From Mytilus californianus (taxonomy: Eukaryota; Mollusca; Bivalvia; Mytilida; Mytilidae), in contig NW_026262712.1 of assembly GCF_021869535.1 (NCBI RefSeq), forward strand, positions 49,582,884 to 49,646,883: DNA of 64,000 nt, given 5' to 3'. The notes below the pieces were generated by a model that worked only from the letters and a program-made list of their open reading frames with translations, searched no databases and had not been told where the DNA came from. Positions 36,118 to 48,533 of the stretch are shown here, in pieces. The position numbers were made by a program, and so were the translations under genes. Every line of letters starts with the position of its first letter. The first letter of the stretch is position 1.

Positions 36118-36262
36118 TAGATATAAGAAGATGTGGTATGAGTGCCAATGAAACTCTTCATCCAAGTCAAAATTTATAAAAGTAAACCATTATAGGTCAA
36201 AGTACGGTCTTCAACACGAAGCCTTGGCTCACACTGAACAGCAAGCTATGAAGGGCCCTAAA
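36118..36262 (-). repeat. Family M repeat, reverse
   Basis: AGAAGATGTGGTATGAGTGCC and CGGTCTTCAACACGAAGCCTT; ends GAACAGCAAGCTATGAAGGG. It abuts a diverged SINE. Confidence 0.7.
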
Positions 36263-36264
36263 AA

Positions 36265-36480
36265 CTACTGGTGTAAAACACCCATTTTCAGCACACTTGG
36301 TTATATCATAGCAGGCCATTTTTTATTGGTGGAGGAAGTCTGCAATTTCTAGAGCAATCTACCAACCTTCTGCAGGAAACTGGCAATCTATATAATAAGT
36401 TAATTAAGATGGAGTTGAACACAACTTGCCAACCCAGGGTTTCAAACTTACACCGAAGTGTTGATAGAATAAAAAATCAC
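36265..36480 (-). mobile_element. Diverged tRNA-derived SINE (type A), reverse
   Basis: Recognisable by GCAGGCCATTTTTTATTGGTGG and AATTAAGATGGAGTTGAAC in reverse order to the type A copies. The head is degraded. Confidence 0.6.
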
Positions 36481-36516
36481 TGTAAATGAAATTAGTTGCA
36501 AGCACTCAAATATTAA

Positions 36517-36747
36517 CAGGGGCCGAGTGGTGTAAATAGTTGAACTAATGTATCACTAGCCTGTCAACACTGAGGTTGTGATTTCGAATACTGCACATGG
36601 CAGGTGTGCTTGTCTCCAATCTTAATTGACAAGAATTGTCAGTTTTCCTATCGAAGGAGGGTTTTTCTCCCCGGCAATCCGGCTTCCTCCAGCAATTACA
36701 ACTGACTGCCACGAGATAGCACAATATTACTGAAATGGGCGGTAAAC

Positions 36748-36776
<29 letters not shown>
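36517..36776 (+). mobile_element. tRNA-derived SINE (type A) with 11-bp TSD
   Basis: The head begins GGGGCCGAGTGG and has GGTTGTGATTTCGAATACTG, a damaged B box. The body is normal and the tail is (CAAT)n. TCAAATATTAA flanks it (36506-36516, 36777-36787). Confidence 0.85.
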
Positions 36777-36781
<5 letters not shown>

Positions 36782-36787
36782 TATTAA

Positions 36788-38233
36788 GTTGTACACTATG
36801 TCTATGCTTAAAGGGTTTGGGATGTCTTGTCATGTATTTTGAAGGTTAAAAATTTTAATCTAGCTCCCATTGAATTGGAAAAGGACCTAGCTCATTAGCT
36901 AGTTAAGCAAAATTAACCAACAATCAATCAATCATAGCTTCTAATTTTAATACAAATATATGCATGAAAAAATTAGACTTACAAAAATTTCCCACACTCC
37001 TTTCAGAAATAGAAATATTATTGGGAGCTATAATTTTTAAAAGACGAACTTTTAATATCGCAAATTGATAGGTCCTTATTAGATAAATCTTGTCAGTTAA
37101 TGACTTAGAGGGAAACTGGACAACTACACTAGTACATAAACACAGATAAACTATTTAAGGGTATAATCATTTTGATCAGTGGTCCAGACATAAAAGGATT
37201 GACAGACAATCAGGTATAAACTATGCCTCATTAAACCTGGATTGTTGTACATCAAAAACTGAGATTGTCTAATTACTTTGATGTATTTGTAGGTAAGTTG
37301 AAAGTTTTACATATTACAAAGGTATATTAAGAAAAAGGAAAAGTTTGATACATGTAATAGTATTAAGATAAATTTTATATTATATTTAGAAGTTAACTGC
37401 ATGGTGAAATGGCTGTTTTAAACCTAATGATTAAGATATATGATGCTTTTTGTATATGGTAAATGAAAGTCTTACTTCATAGTACCGGTACAGAGTTACT
37501 TATAATACATATTTCATTTAGATATGCACATTTGTTTTAGTATGCTTTGTAAGGCAACCATGGTCTGACATTTTCTTGAGACAATTTGTTTTTTGTTATT
37601 GTTTTTTTTTGTGTGTTTTATTTTTCATTTTGTTTGGGGTGGTTAGTTTATTTTTTACAAAATGACAGATCATAAAAAAACATAAAACATTTGTATAGTA
37701 TAAGAAATATATTTTTAATATATTTAAATAAAATGTTGAAAGTAAATAATACAAACAGACTGCTTTAATTTCTTAAGTACATTCTATGTAAATAAAATTG
37801 AAAACATTTTTTTACAATAACATAAACTAAATATTTACAGAATAGTAATTCTGCACCTTTAATTTACAGCAATATGTTCACTTTAAATTTTAAATTTCAT
37901 AGGTGTATCTTTAAGTGATAATCTATTCATTAATTTTGGACCCTAGATGTCTAATACAGAGCTTTATTATTAAATTTAAAGTTTAACACTGTGAGTTTTA
38001 TTAAGTTAATATTTAAACAGTTCCTTTGAAGTTTGTATATTTGTGAGCAAAAATTGATTGAATTCCAATTTATTTTGAGAAAAAAAAAAGAATCCAGTAT
38101 CTTTTACAGTTACTTTAACATTTTTTAATTACTTGGGATTTTAGTATGAAATCATTGAACCAAAAAATGTTTGATGGTCAATATACATTGGCTGTAAAAT
38201 TTGCATAACTAATTCTTTAATTTGTCAATACAG
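36788..38233. other. AT-rich intron-like stretch
   Basis: The only signal is TTTGTAG before GTAAGTTG (exon-end-like at 37292), without a clear partner acceptor. Confidence 0.35.
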
Positions 38234-38297
38234 GTGATGCTTTGACTAAAACACCTGCCGATGAGAGGGAAAACAGATTTATCTACCATAATCTCAG
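38234..38297 (+). other. Candidate spliced exon, possibly liprin-beta 5' leader
   Basis: 64 bp between TTTGTCAATACAG and the donor GTATGT (after ATCTCAG). One frame is open (DALTKTPADERENRFIYHNL) and would continue openly into the exon at 48482. The liprin-beta start exon carries an in-frame stop before its ATG, so this piece is either untranslated leader or belongs to another transcript. Confidence 0.45.
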
Positions 38298-38754
38298 GTA
38301 TGTTTCTCGTTTGCAAAGAATAATTTTATCTTTTGCACTTTGTACACTATGTATAGTCAAAATCAAACCTTGTATGACAGTTGATGAACATCTGTACATG
38401 TAGACTATGCTTCATTTAATAATCTCTATTTGCATTTAAATTTCTAATTTGAAAGGAGTTTGGTTTTTGTTTCTAATACTGATATTGGTAGATGAGGGGT
38501 CTAGATGATTTATTCTTTCACAGACCTTAATAGACAAATTATCTATGTGATTTGTTCTATAAGGGCCTTTGAATGATAGCTGCTTGATAGTGTATCATGT
38601 CTCTTGAAATATGGCCTTCTGTTGAATTTTTCCTTCATGTAAAGACGAAATTGCTTTGTTTAGGCATATAATTGTAAGTTTGAAATATCAAGCACAATAG
38701 CAAGAACTGTGTAAATAATTTAGAGAAAGGTTTTGTTCCTTAGATAATGTATAT

Positions 38755-38870
38755 GGTCTGTGGTTCTCTCTCGGAACTCTGGCTTCCTCCACCAATAAAA
38801 ATGGGCTGCCATGAAATAGCAAACAGTGCTGAAAGTGGCATAAAACACCAAATAATCAATCAATCAATCA
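38755..38870 (+). mobile_element. 3' fragment of SINE type A
   Basis: GGCTTCCTCCACCAATAAAAA through TGGCATAAAACACCAAATAATCAATC. The head is missing. Confidence 0.7.
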
Positions 38871-39894
38871 TTTAGATAAATACTGCAGTAATTCATTATT
38901 GGTTGGCTCAGGTGCTCTATAATTGTAAATCTGAAAACTGTTTTAAAAGTTTGTCAGAATTCATGTTTTTTTCACAAAAGCATTTGAAGATCTTTGAAAA
39001 TTCCATTTTTATTACAACATAAAAAGTAAAATAACAAAAATACTGAACTCCAAGGAAAATTCCATTATATTGACAACAATGTGTGAACAAAACAAACAGA
39101 CATAATAGGTAAAAATGTCAAAAAAAGTTCTGCATTTATTGTGACCTGACATGGCTCCTGAAATTTTTGTCGTTTGGTAGTACTACATCAGATTTGATAC
39201 TCACATAAATGGAAATCCGAAATCTAAAGTACAAATTTCGATAGAAAAGTAGGCCAAGTAAAATATCTCAGGATGTCGTTTTAATGAAAATAAAAATAAA
39301 TATGAAGATGTTGCATTTTCACAGAGAAATTTTTTCGAGTTCAACTTTGAAATGTTTGTGTGAAAATACTTAAATTTTGATCAGTTATTTATCGTGCAAA
39401 AGATTTCCTATTTCAAAAAAGAATATTAAACAAGGTATTATTATGGAATAGCCTTCAGAATTTATTTTCCATTAATTTGACAAAGATGTATACACTGTCA
39501 AACTAATTACACATTTTATCTACAACCTTGTATAACTTAAACAAATGTTATGTTGACATTAAATTTACATAAATTTTCTTAAAGCATTGATTGATGTGAA
39601 TACGATCATTTGTAGGAAGTTTACAATTTTACAGGTTAGTTCATGATATACATGTATCTATGATGTAGATTGTACTTTGTTTTGTTTACAAAGTTGGAAA
39701 TAATAAATTCCAATTCTGATAATGATATTTAATGACAAAAACAAATGAATCTTTCATTGTATACAAAAAATATATGTAAAGTTGACACATACTGTCTGTG
39801 TTTATGTTTGATGTTTTTCTGCTTTATATCGATCTGATGAGTTAAGCCTTTTTCAACTGATTTTTATAGTTTGTTCTTATGTTGTGCTATTACA

Positions 39895-40245
39895 CCACTG
39901 TCCCAGATTAGGGGGAGGGTTGAGCGCTCACAAGCATAGTTAACCCTGCCACATTCTTTATGCGCCTGTCCCAAGTCAGGAGCCTGTAGTTTAGTGGTTG
40001 TCGTTGGTTCATGTCTGTCATACTTGTTTTTCGTTAATTGTTTTGTTATAAATTAGGCCGTTAGTTTTCCCAATTGAATTGTTTCATATTTTTCATGTCG
40101 GGGCCTTTTATAACCGACTATACAGTATGGGGTTTTCTCATTGTTGAAGGCCGTACGGTTGCCTATAATTGCTTACATCCACTTTATTTGAACTTTGGTG
40201 GATAGTTGTCTCATTGGCAATCATACCTTGTCTCTTGAACTGAAT
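39895..40245 (+). repeat. Family M repeat, plus orientation
   Basis: GGGGGAGGGTTGAGCGCTCAC, CTGTCCCAAGTCAGGAGCCTG, GTTGAAGGCCGTACGGTTGC and GGATAGTTGTCTCATTGGCA in order; 3' end degraded. Confidence 0.8.
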
Positions 40246-40285
40246 TTTAATGTGCGTATTGTTATGCGTTTACTTTTCTACATTG

Positions 40286-40613
40286 GCTAGAGGTATAGGG
40301 GGAGGGTTGAGATCTCATAAACATGTTTAACCCCGCCGCATTTTTGCGCCTGTCCCAAGTCAGGAGCCTCAAGCCTTTGTCAGTCTTGTATTATTTTTAA
40401 TTGTAGTTTCTTGTGTACAATTTGGAGTTTAGTATGGCGTTCATTATCACTGAACTAGTATATATATTTGTTTAGGGGCCAGCTGAAGGACGCCTCCGGA
40501 TGCGGGAATTTCTCGCTGCATTGAAGACCTGTTGGTGACCTTCTGTTGTTGTCTGTTCTATGGTCGGGTTGTTGTCTCTTTGACACATTCCCCATTTCCA
40601 TTCTCAATTTTAT
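40286..40613 (+). repeat. Family N repeat (hybrid of M start and a different 3' half)
   Basis: The first third matches family M (GGGGGAGGGTTGAG, CTGTCCCAAGTCAGGAGCCT). The rest has GGGGCCAGCTGAAGGACGCC, TCGCTGCATTGAAGACCTG and TTGACACATTCCCCATTTCC. The two families therefore share a module. Confidence 0.7.
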
Positions 40614-40942
40614 CTTATCTCCTTATTTTTATCATGAATATTTTGTGTGGGTTAATTAAAAAAAAAAAAAAATTTAAATTAGTTTTCAGTTTATAAATAA
40701 ATTCCTATGTAGATATTTATGTTATTAGGCAAAATGAAGTTATGTCTAAATATCAAATTCCAAATCTAAAATATTGAGTAGTGTGAAAGTTTTCTTATTT
40801 GTGGATTCTGAAATTCATTGTACATGCAGTTTCATTTTCGATACATGGATGTAGGTAAATAGACACAACTATTAATATATGTTAGATTACTTTTTTATTT
40901 CTCATAAAAGTATGAACAGTTGTAATTTATAGTAAAATATAG

Positions 40943-41056
40943 TTTTATTATCTCCCTTGATTAGACATAAATTTGAACAGTTTTATTATCTCCCTTGATT
41001 AGACATAAATTTGAACAGTTTTATTATCTCCCTTGATTAGACATAAATTTGAACAT
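40943..41056. repeat. 38-bp tandem repeat, three identical copies
   Basis: TTTTATTATCTCCCTTGATT plus AGACATAAATTTGAACAG at 40943, 40981 and 41019 without a difference, so the array is very young or an assembly product. Confidence 0.92.
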
Positions 41057-42169
41057 GTTGTTGGACAATAATTTAAAAAGATTCAATCTGAATACTAAAA
41101 AATCAATTTGTCAGACTCGGCAGACAAATCATCTAAAAATTTGCAATGTGTTGTGTTATGAAATTGTGGTTTTTATATTTACCGCAAAAAGATGTACCAC
41201 AAAAATTGGTACTCCAGTTTTAAATGTATTATAGTTAGCCTCTTTAACAGCCAACTATAGGCATTAGTTTTGACCTTTGTCAAAAGCTGTACTGTGACCT
41301 GTGACTGTTTACATCTCATTGGCAATCATACCACTTTTCCTAATTTCAATATTACACATGTACTTTATATGGTATGAAAGGATATTTAATTGAAGGTTGA
41401 ACTCTTTTATTCAATTTATTATCAACTCTCTGTTTCTCATCTAGCTTACTTATATGGTCCATAGACCTGCAATATGTCTATTCGTACTATTTCTGCTGTC
41501 ACATACCTCTTAATGTCTGTTGTGTTACTACTTTTCAAGCCTTCAAGTTCCACTATAACATTAATAATGGCCTGTTTGAACATTGATTTCCAGTTTAAAG
41601 ACAGTATACAGAAAGTGATGGCTGCAGCCCACATGGTTATACATGTATCAATGGAATATTTGTCACTGGACATAAAGCAAACATTTATCAATCACTTGGG
41701 GTTCAAAAATCTCCATTCTGAGATTCTGATTTTTTTCGATAAAAGGAAGGACCAAGACAACTTTCTCTAACAGATTACTGACAATCCATATTAAAAAAAC
41801 ATGTTTTACTATCCAGCTTAGGTATATATCTTAATGTCTTTACTTGTACAACTGTGGAAGCTTAAAAGCAAGTATAAATAGGAATCAAGCTTGTAATTTT
41901 CATCAGAGTTACGTTGAATCTGACAGATCAGATTATGTGATGCGTCCCTCTGTCATTCAACCTCTTTAGAACAGGCATGATATAAAACCATAAAATTATC
42001 TATGAAAATGATTAATTATAAATATTTATTATTTAGATCATATAAAACACCTGTTTTTGCAAGATAAGCATCTGGATGATATCTTATAAGTTAAAAATAT
42101 ATATCTGATGTTGTTTAACATTTGATAATCTGCTCTAATGGGTTTTCTTGAACCATATTTTTTATTCTA

Positions 42170-42405
42170 AGACAGAATAGAGATTAATGGGCCAAAACTA
42201 CAGATAATGGGCCCAAACAAATAAAAAATAGAAATTAGAAAAACAATAAGGTCTTTCCACAGTAGTGGAAAGACCTTAAAAAGTATGCTAATAAAAGAAA
42301 GAATAGAGAATAGAATTACTTATTGGGTGCTTAAATATGAAGAGAAGAGAATAATGGTCTAACAAGTAAAGAATAGAGAAAAATGGCCTAAAAAATGAAA
42401 GAAAG
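42170..42405. repeat. AGAGAATAATGG-type degenerate tandem repeat with inserted hairpin
   Basis: The words AGAATAGAGAATA, AATGGGCC and AATGGCCTAAAA recur. At 42248-42277 sits a perfect 13-bp stem (AAGGTCTTTCCAC/GTGGAAAGACCTT) with loop AGTA. Confidence 0.6.
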
Positions 42406-43185
42406 CACAAATGAAGACCACCTTTAAACAGAGATCCAAATGGGATCCAATATCACTTCAGATAGGTTTTATTAGCCATGGCCAGAACAACATCAACCAG
42501 GAAATTGTTTTTTATAATATTTGATGCAACTTTATCATAGGGAAATTACTAGTTGTCAACTAAATTTGTATAACCACCCTTTATAAAATAAGGATATCAA
42601 AAATATTACTAGAACTGTTGTTGCATAATTGATTACTTCATTACAAGGAAAAATATATATAACTTAACATTTTTTCTCTCATAAAAAACCAGTATTAAAT
42701 TATAAATTTGAAATGGTACACTGACATCTTTCAAAATTTCTAACATTAAAACTTAATAATACAATGTAGTTATAATACAGTTTTCCCCGCTTGTAGCTTC
42801 ATCGTTGAACTTTATACTGATGTTAATCAAGATGATTTTGTAGATATCAAAGTAAAGTTCTGTGCACTAGATTATATAGTTTCCTGTTTATATATGCTAT
42901 TTTGACCTATACTTTACTTTATAATTGAAAAGACAAGATAGATCCCTGCAGGGGATCAACCTGTTATCAATGCAAACAGGAAAATATCTTACTTTATTTA
43001 CTAACATACTCCTGAGGCCACATAAATTCAAATATGTGTCTTTTTAAATTCTTCATTTTATGTTCATAGTTGTTTATCTGAAGTTCAATTTCCATGTTTT
43101 ATTCTGAGGTTATCTTTTTGTAAAATTTTAATGCTTTTTGTATTTACATATATATATCTCTTATATGTAAATAAAATTACAGTTA

Positions 43186-43461
43186 AGGTGGTACCCAACA
43201 CCTTGACTAATATTAATTTGGCTCGTTTAATTTTCATAAAATTTTGACAAAATGTTTACTTTGACCCTTTGACAAAAATATAAAAATTTCAAAAAATTTG
43301 AACCAACCACTTGATCAGAAAAATTTCATTGGTTATATAGCAGTTTGACAAACACTAATTTTGATCATCGAGAAGCTTAATATTTCCTTAACAATACATC
43401 GTAATTAAAACGTTTGGCTGATTTTTACAGAGTTATCTCCCTGTCGTGTTAGGTACCACCT
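43186..43461. mobile_element. MITE with AGGTGGTACC termini, TA flanks
   Basis: AGGTGGTACC and GGTACCACCT are perfect inverted ends. TA flanks both sides (43184-43185, 43462-43463), and TTAA surrounds both ends. No coding capacity. It fits TA-inserting DNA transposons. Confidence 0.8.
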
Positions 43462-43831
43462 TAAAGGATAAATCAAATGAAAAAAAAAAACTCTTCTCCT
43501 TCTTCCTTAAGGATTAAAATTATGATTATAAAGGGTAACTTACAAAACATTTGAATTATCATACATGCATATCCAAAATCATTATCTTGCAAAATTTATA
43601 TTTTTAAATTTTTAATTGCAATAACTTATAATGTGGTATAATTGTGCTCAAATCCATCCTTAAATTATACTCTAGACTAGAATGATAACTCAGGTATAGC
43701 ATTGTAGTATAATTATATTATTCTTAAAATCAATAATTTTATGATTGTATTTTTATTCTTATTTTACTTAAAATAAAAGTAATGTTCTTTTCTAATGTCG
43801 CTTATAACCTCTGTATGGTTAACATATTTTA

Positions 43832-44833
43832 ATGATTGACCTCTATGCAGATGATACTACCATTCACTGCACAGGTCTTAGTCTCAATACCATCCAGGAC
43901 AGCATTACAAATGATTTAGACAGAATTGAAGAATGGTGCAAGGGAAATAAGATGTATATAAATCCAACAAAAACTACATCTATGGTTATTGGTTCTAGAC
44001 AGAAACTAGCAAAAACAGACCATGTTCTTAATTTGACTGTTGGTAACTCACACATTAGAGATGTTAATGGCGAAAAGCTCCTAGGGGTTTTTATTGATGA
44101 AAATCTTGAGTGGACAGCCCAAATTGACACTTTGTGCACAAAAATCAGTACCAGGCTAAATCTTTTGTCTAGGATAAAGAAATCCCTCCCCCTGGAAACA
44201 CGAAAGTTATACTTTAATGGTTATATTCTCCCTATTTTGGATAACTGTTGTACAATTTGGGGAAACACCAGTGACCAAAATACAAATAGATTAGATAAAC
44301 TTCAAAAACGAGCAGCTAGAATTAATCTTGAACTTCCTTATGATACCCCATCTAATACAATGTTTAAAAAGTTATCATGGCTTCGATTTACTGATCGTGT
44401 AATTTACCACAAGGCCTTATATGTTCATAAATGTTTATATGGATCTGTCCCAGAATATTTGTCTAACAAAATCTCCTATGTTACAAATAAAAATGGAATG
44501 CAACTTAGATCAAATACTACCCAATTACTTAATATACCAAAGGCAAGAACAAACACATTTAGAAGATCTTTTTCATATTCTGGCCCAACTTTATGGAATA
44601 AACTACCAGAATCACTAAGAAACATGTCAAACATTAATACTTTTAAAACAAACTGCTTTAAGTTTTTACTTGAAAATCCAGGAATTATTTAAATGATTAT
44701 GTATCAATTTTGATTATGTTTTCTTATGTTTATCTTTGTTATGAAGAAATTGTGTGATGCATTGTGAGTGGAGTGTGAGGGCCTCAAGGGAGAAAAGTGT
44801 TTGTACTAATTGACCATACCCACTTGAAATAAA

Positions 44834-44893
<60 letters not shown>
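43832..44893 (+). mobile_element. LINE 3' part: reverse transcriptase C-terminal half with (ATT)n tail
   Basis: A 286-codon frame (43832-44692) begins exactly at the catalytic motif LYADDTTIHC (YADD at residues 5-8). It continues through MYINPTKT, KLLGVFIDENLEW, RRSFSYSGPTLWNKLPESL and a stop. The 3' untranslated region is 135 bp and ends in (ATT)n at 44828-44893. Everything before the YADD box is missing, which fits 5' truncation during insertion. The frame is unbroken, so the insertion is young. CR1/L2-like by its C-terminus and microsatellite tail. It lies in the possible 5' intron region of liprin-beta, same strand. Confidence 0.88.
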
Positions 44894-44894
<1 letters not shown>

Positions 44895-45259
44895 GAATAT
44901 TGGTTTAATTGTTTTCCATTTTTAAATAATAAATTCCAAAATCTAAAATGGAATGTTTAATTTGTTAATAAGTTGATAATATGAATAAAAGGAAATTTGA
45001 GGTATACATCAATAAAGCTCCAACCAAATGACACATTTAACAACCAAAAACATATTGAGGTCACAGTTTTCAAGCAGGGATTTGAAAAGGGCAGGGTGTT
45101 CATTTTAAGAACAGCACTTAAGCACTGAATAGGAAAAACTTCAACTGGGCACTTCAAAGACGTAAACACACTTTGAAAAATGATTTAGCCAAACAGTATC
45201 AGATCCTTATATTGTATGTTATATGATCATTTTTATATGCTAAAAGTCTAATAAGGATT

Positions 45260-45375
45260 GTCTGTTAAAAAGATCATGATTTTTGCTTTGTTGAAGGCCG
45301 TACAGTGATCCATAGTTGTTAACTTCTACATCATTTGGTCTCAGATGGATAGTTGTCTCCTTGATAATCATATTC
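45260..45375 (+). repeat. Family M fragment
   Basis: GTTGAAGGCCGTACAGTG and GATGGATAGTTGTCTCCTTG; short and diverged. A similar fragment is at 41230-41345. Confidence 0.55.
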
Positions 45376-45766
45376 TTATTCTTATACTGAATGTGATAAC
45401 AAAGGATACTTGGTTTATTTAGCATCAACGAGACAGCAACCCTATGACAAAAACAAGCCATCTAGAGGTCAGCATAACTTAGATCTCTGATTATGATTTG
45501 TTTTTTCTGAGGAGTAAAAAGCAATTACGCAGAATGGCAACCATTTGAGGAGCTCTGAATAAAAGGTAATGTGATGTAACTGTCTGTAAGACAACAAACA
45601 AACAACCAAAATAAAACTTTCAAGGCCACTATACTGCTTTCAACAATACACAAAAGTCCAGCATTAGTGCAGTAGTATCTAAAGCTGTTTTAAATTCAAC
45701 CTGAAACTAGACTAATTGTGAGTGATCTCAACAGACATTTTAAAGATATTTGGCTTGTACTAAGTC

Positions 45767-46440
45767 AGTAACATCTGCCAGTGGTAATTAGATCAGGAAC
45801 ATGTGCTTGTGCTAAGTCAGGAACATTGGCTTGTGCTAAGTCAGTAACATCTGCCAGTGGTAATTAGATCAGGAACATGTGCTTGTGCTATGTCAGTAAC
45901 ATCTGCCAGTGGTAATTAGATCAGGAACATGTGCTTGTGCTAAGTCGGGAACATTGGCTTGTGCTAAGTCAGGAACATATGGGTGTGTGCTAAGTCAGGA
46001 ATATGTGTGTGTGTGCTAAGTCATGATCACGTGTGTGTGCTGAGTAAGGAACATTTGTCTCTGCTAAGTCAGGAACATATACATTTAATAAGTCACAAAC
46101 ATTTGTGTGTGTGTGTTAAGCCTGAAACATGCGTGTGCTAAATCAGGTAATGTGCATGTCCTATGTCAGGAACATTTGTGTGTTTTAAGTTAGGATCATG
46201 TGTGTGTGCTGCGTCAAGAACATGTGTCTGTGCTAGGTTAGGAATATGTACATGTGCTATTAAACCAGGTAATGTGCATGTCCTATGTCAGGAACATGTG
46301 CCTGTGCAAAGTCATGAAAATATGCATGTGCTAACTGAAGTACATGTGCCTGTGCTTAGTCAGGAACATGTGTCTGTGCTAAGTCAGGAACATGTGCTTG
46401 TGCTAATCAGGAGCATGTACCTGTCCTAAGTCAGGAACTT
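45767..46440. repeat. 24-bp minisatellite GTGCTAAGTCAGGAACATGTGCTT
   Basis: About 28 imperfect units. A longer unit with ATCTGCCAGTGGTAATTAGA recurs three times at 45770-45920, so there is higher-order structure. The frame at 46163-46429 is a by-product of the repeat. Confidence 0.88.
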
Positions 46441-48481
46441 TGTGTGTCATGTTTCTTAATGTTTTATTGTCATTTAAAGAATTTGTGAATAGGCAGTTTC
46501 TGGATAATTTCTGTTAATTGAACTAATGAAGTATTGAAATTTTTGGTTTCATGAATTACATGAAGCTTTTATAAATGTTCCACAAAAACCATGAAAAGCT
46601 GCACACTTAAGGTAGTATATGGGTCTTCTGTCATCTTGGATTGTAAAATAGCAGAACACAACCAGTCTAGCTTTTTTTATTTCATAAGCATATTCTGAGG
46701 TAGAAATACAATTTTAATGGCATACAAGTATGTGATTTTGTCTTATTTTCACAATTATTTATTTTACAAATACAGAAGATATTATGATTGAATTTATATA
46801 AAAAAACATAACCTATTATGGGGATATAACTCGGATAACATAATTTTATAAAGCTATGTACAGTAAATTTTCTATTCTTATCATAATGAAGAAGGAAAAA
46901 AGTGTGGTGATCACATCATTTCTTTGAATTTTCTACAATGTTTTTATAAGAGCTATTTTCTCATATTTATTTTTTTTAATTCTGTTAATTAATTTTCTTT
47001 CTTTTTTACTTAATTATAATTTTCCCTAGTATAATCATTACAAGATGTATCAAGATTTCACACCCTGTAGCTTAAAAATAAGCTCATATACAATAACTTA
47101 TAGTTTATATAGTATTTTTCATAAAGGGTATGATATAAACTCCATTTTGACAAAGTAGGAAAAAAGTCTGTCATTTATATATATCTCCAATTTACTATCT
47201 TAGATGATAACCTTATCGCTATTCTGAATTCTGTGACATATCAATTTCTCTTACAATGTCAAAATTTTCAATAACATATGTGAAATCCTGTAATTTACAA
47301 ATATAAAAAAAAAACGTAGTTGTAAATTCTTGATCGTACGGTAAATTCAAAACTTTTTGTAAACTTTTTAGTAAGGTGAAAGAAGAAGAAAAGGTGTCTC
47401 AAAAAAAGAAACTCGCATTCTAAATTTTGATACTATTAATTGTTTACAGCATTTCCTGAAATTCTTATAATTGATTTCACATTTCTGTCCACATATACAC
47501 ACACAGAAATTTCTGAATTTACATTACCGGTACTTTATTTAACTTGTACAAATTCTTGACCAGTTATTACTTTTACACTTATTTGCACTACTCCTAATTG
47601 GTATCTTTCAGTAAAGTTTGACGTAAATACTGACAAAGCCAGATATTAATCCACAAATTTAGGTTAATAATAGTAATCAAATCTTGAGAAAGGGATGATA
47701 TTGCATTTGGTTATACTTAAATGTATAATTATTTCAGAAAAGCAGTTGAACTCAAGATTGACAATTAAGACTTTAGGTTAATTAAGTTCTGTCAACAAAA
47801 TGTGCAAACTGTGTACCCTTAGTTACTCATATGACAAAACAACTGGTCTTGACTCTATAAGTATGTCACTTTTAATGATGTTCAGAGGTTTTTTTTAACT
47901 TTAAAGATATCAGATTTTTAAAAAAAAAATGGTAATGGTTATATTTTAGAATCATATTATAATGAGGTATTTATAAGCGGTAAATCCCCGATCGACAGCT
48001 GTAAATATTATGAAGTTGATAAATGCAGTTCCTGTACCTTTTAAACCAGAATATTAGAAAATCTTAGATTCTGAATTTTCATTGTTATAATTGCATTAAT
48101 GAAATTTTTTTTTTTTTCTATGTTAACTGAAGTGCATATGGAAGATGATATTTGATATATTAATAAAAATGTTTTTGTTATTTTATATGAATGAACTAAA
48201 GGGTATAATCAATATTGAAATCAGCCCTCTGATAAACAAATCTATAATGCTAGCAATAAGTTATAAATTGTCTTCTTTTGTTGCAATGATTTCATGAAAA
48301 AAATTATTTCGAAAGTATCAACTTTAATTTTGGTACCTGAATATATATATTTGTAAATTTTTATCGTCTGTACTCCAGAAACACTGATTCAAAGCATTGG
48401 CAAAACACAAAATTTCTTTAGCTGAGCCTAATTCTGATTTAATGCTTGAACTGATACAATTTTTTTCAAACTTTTTTACAG
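46441..48481. other. AT-rich intron-like stretch
   Basis: No exon, repeat or frame that I can support. It ends at the candidate exon acceptor (48481). Confidence 0.4.
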
Positions 48482-48533
48482 ATTGTTCTTATTGATACTG
48501 GTGAATCTACTGGCTGAAATCCTCTCAGAACTG
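48482..48533 (+). other. Candidate spliced exon, possibly liprin-beta 5' leader
   Basis: 52 bp with a strong acceptor (CTTTTTTACAG) and a consensus donor (GTAAGTG after AGAACTG). Another frame of the exon contains TGA. Both splice sites are better than chance, but nothing in the sequence itself ties it to a gene. Confidence 0.45.

Noticed and set aside
46163-46429. Val/His/Cys-rich 88-codon frame
   Set aside because: Translation of the 24-bp minisatellite.
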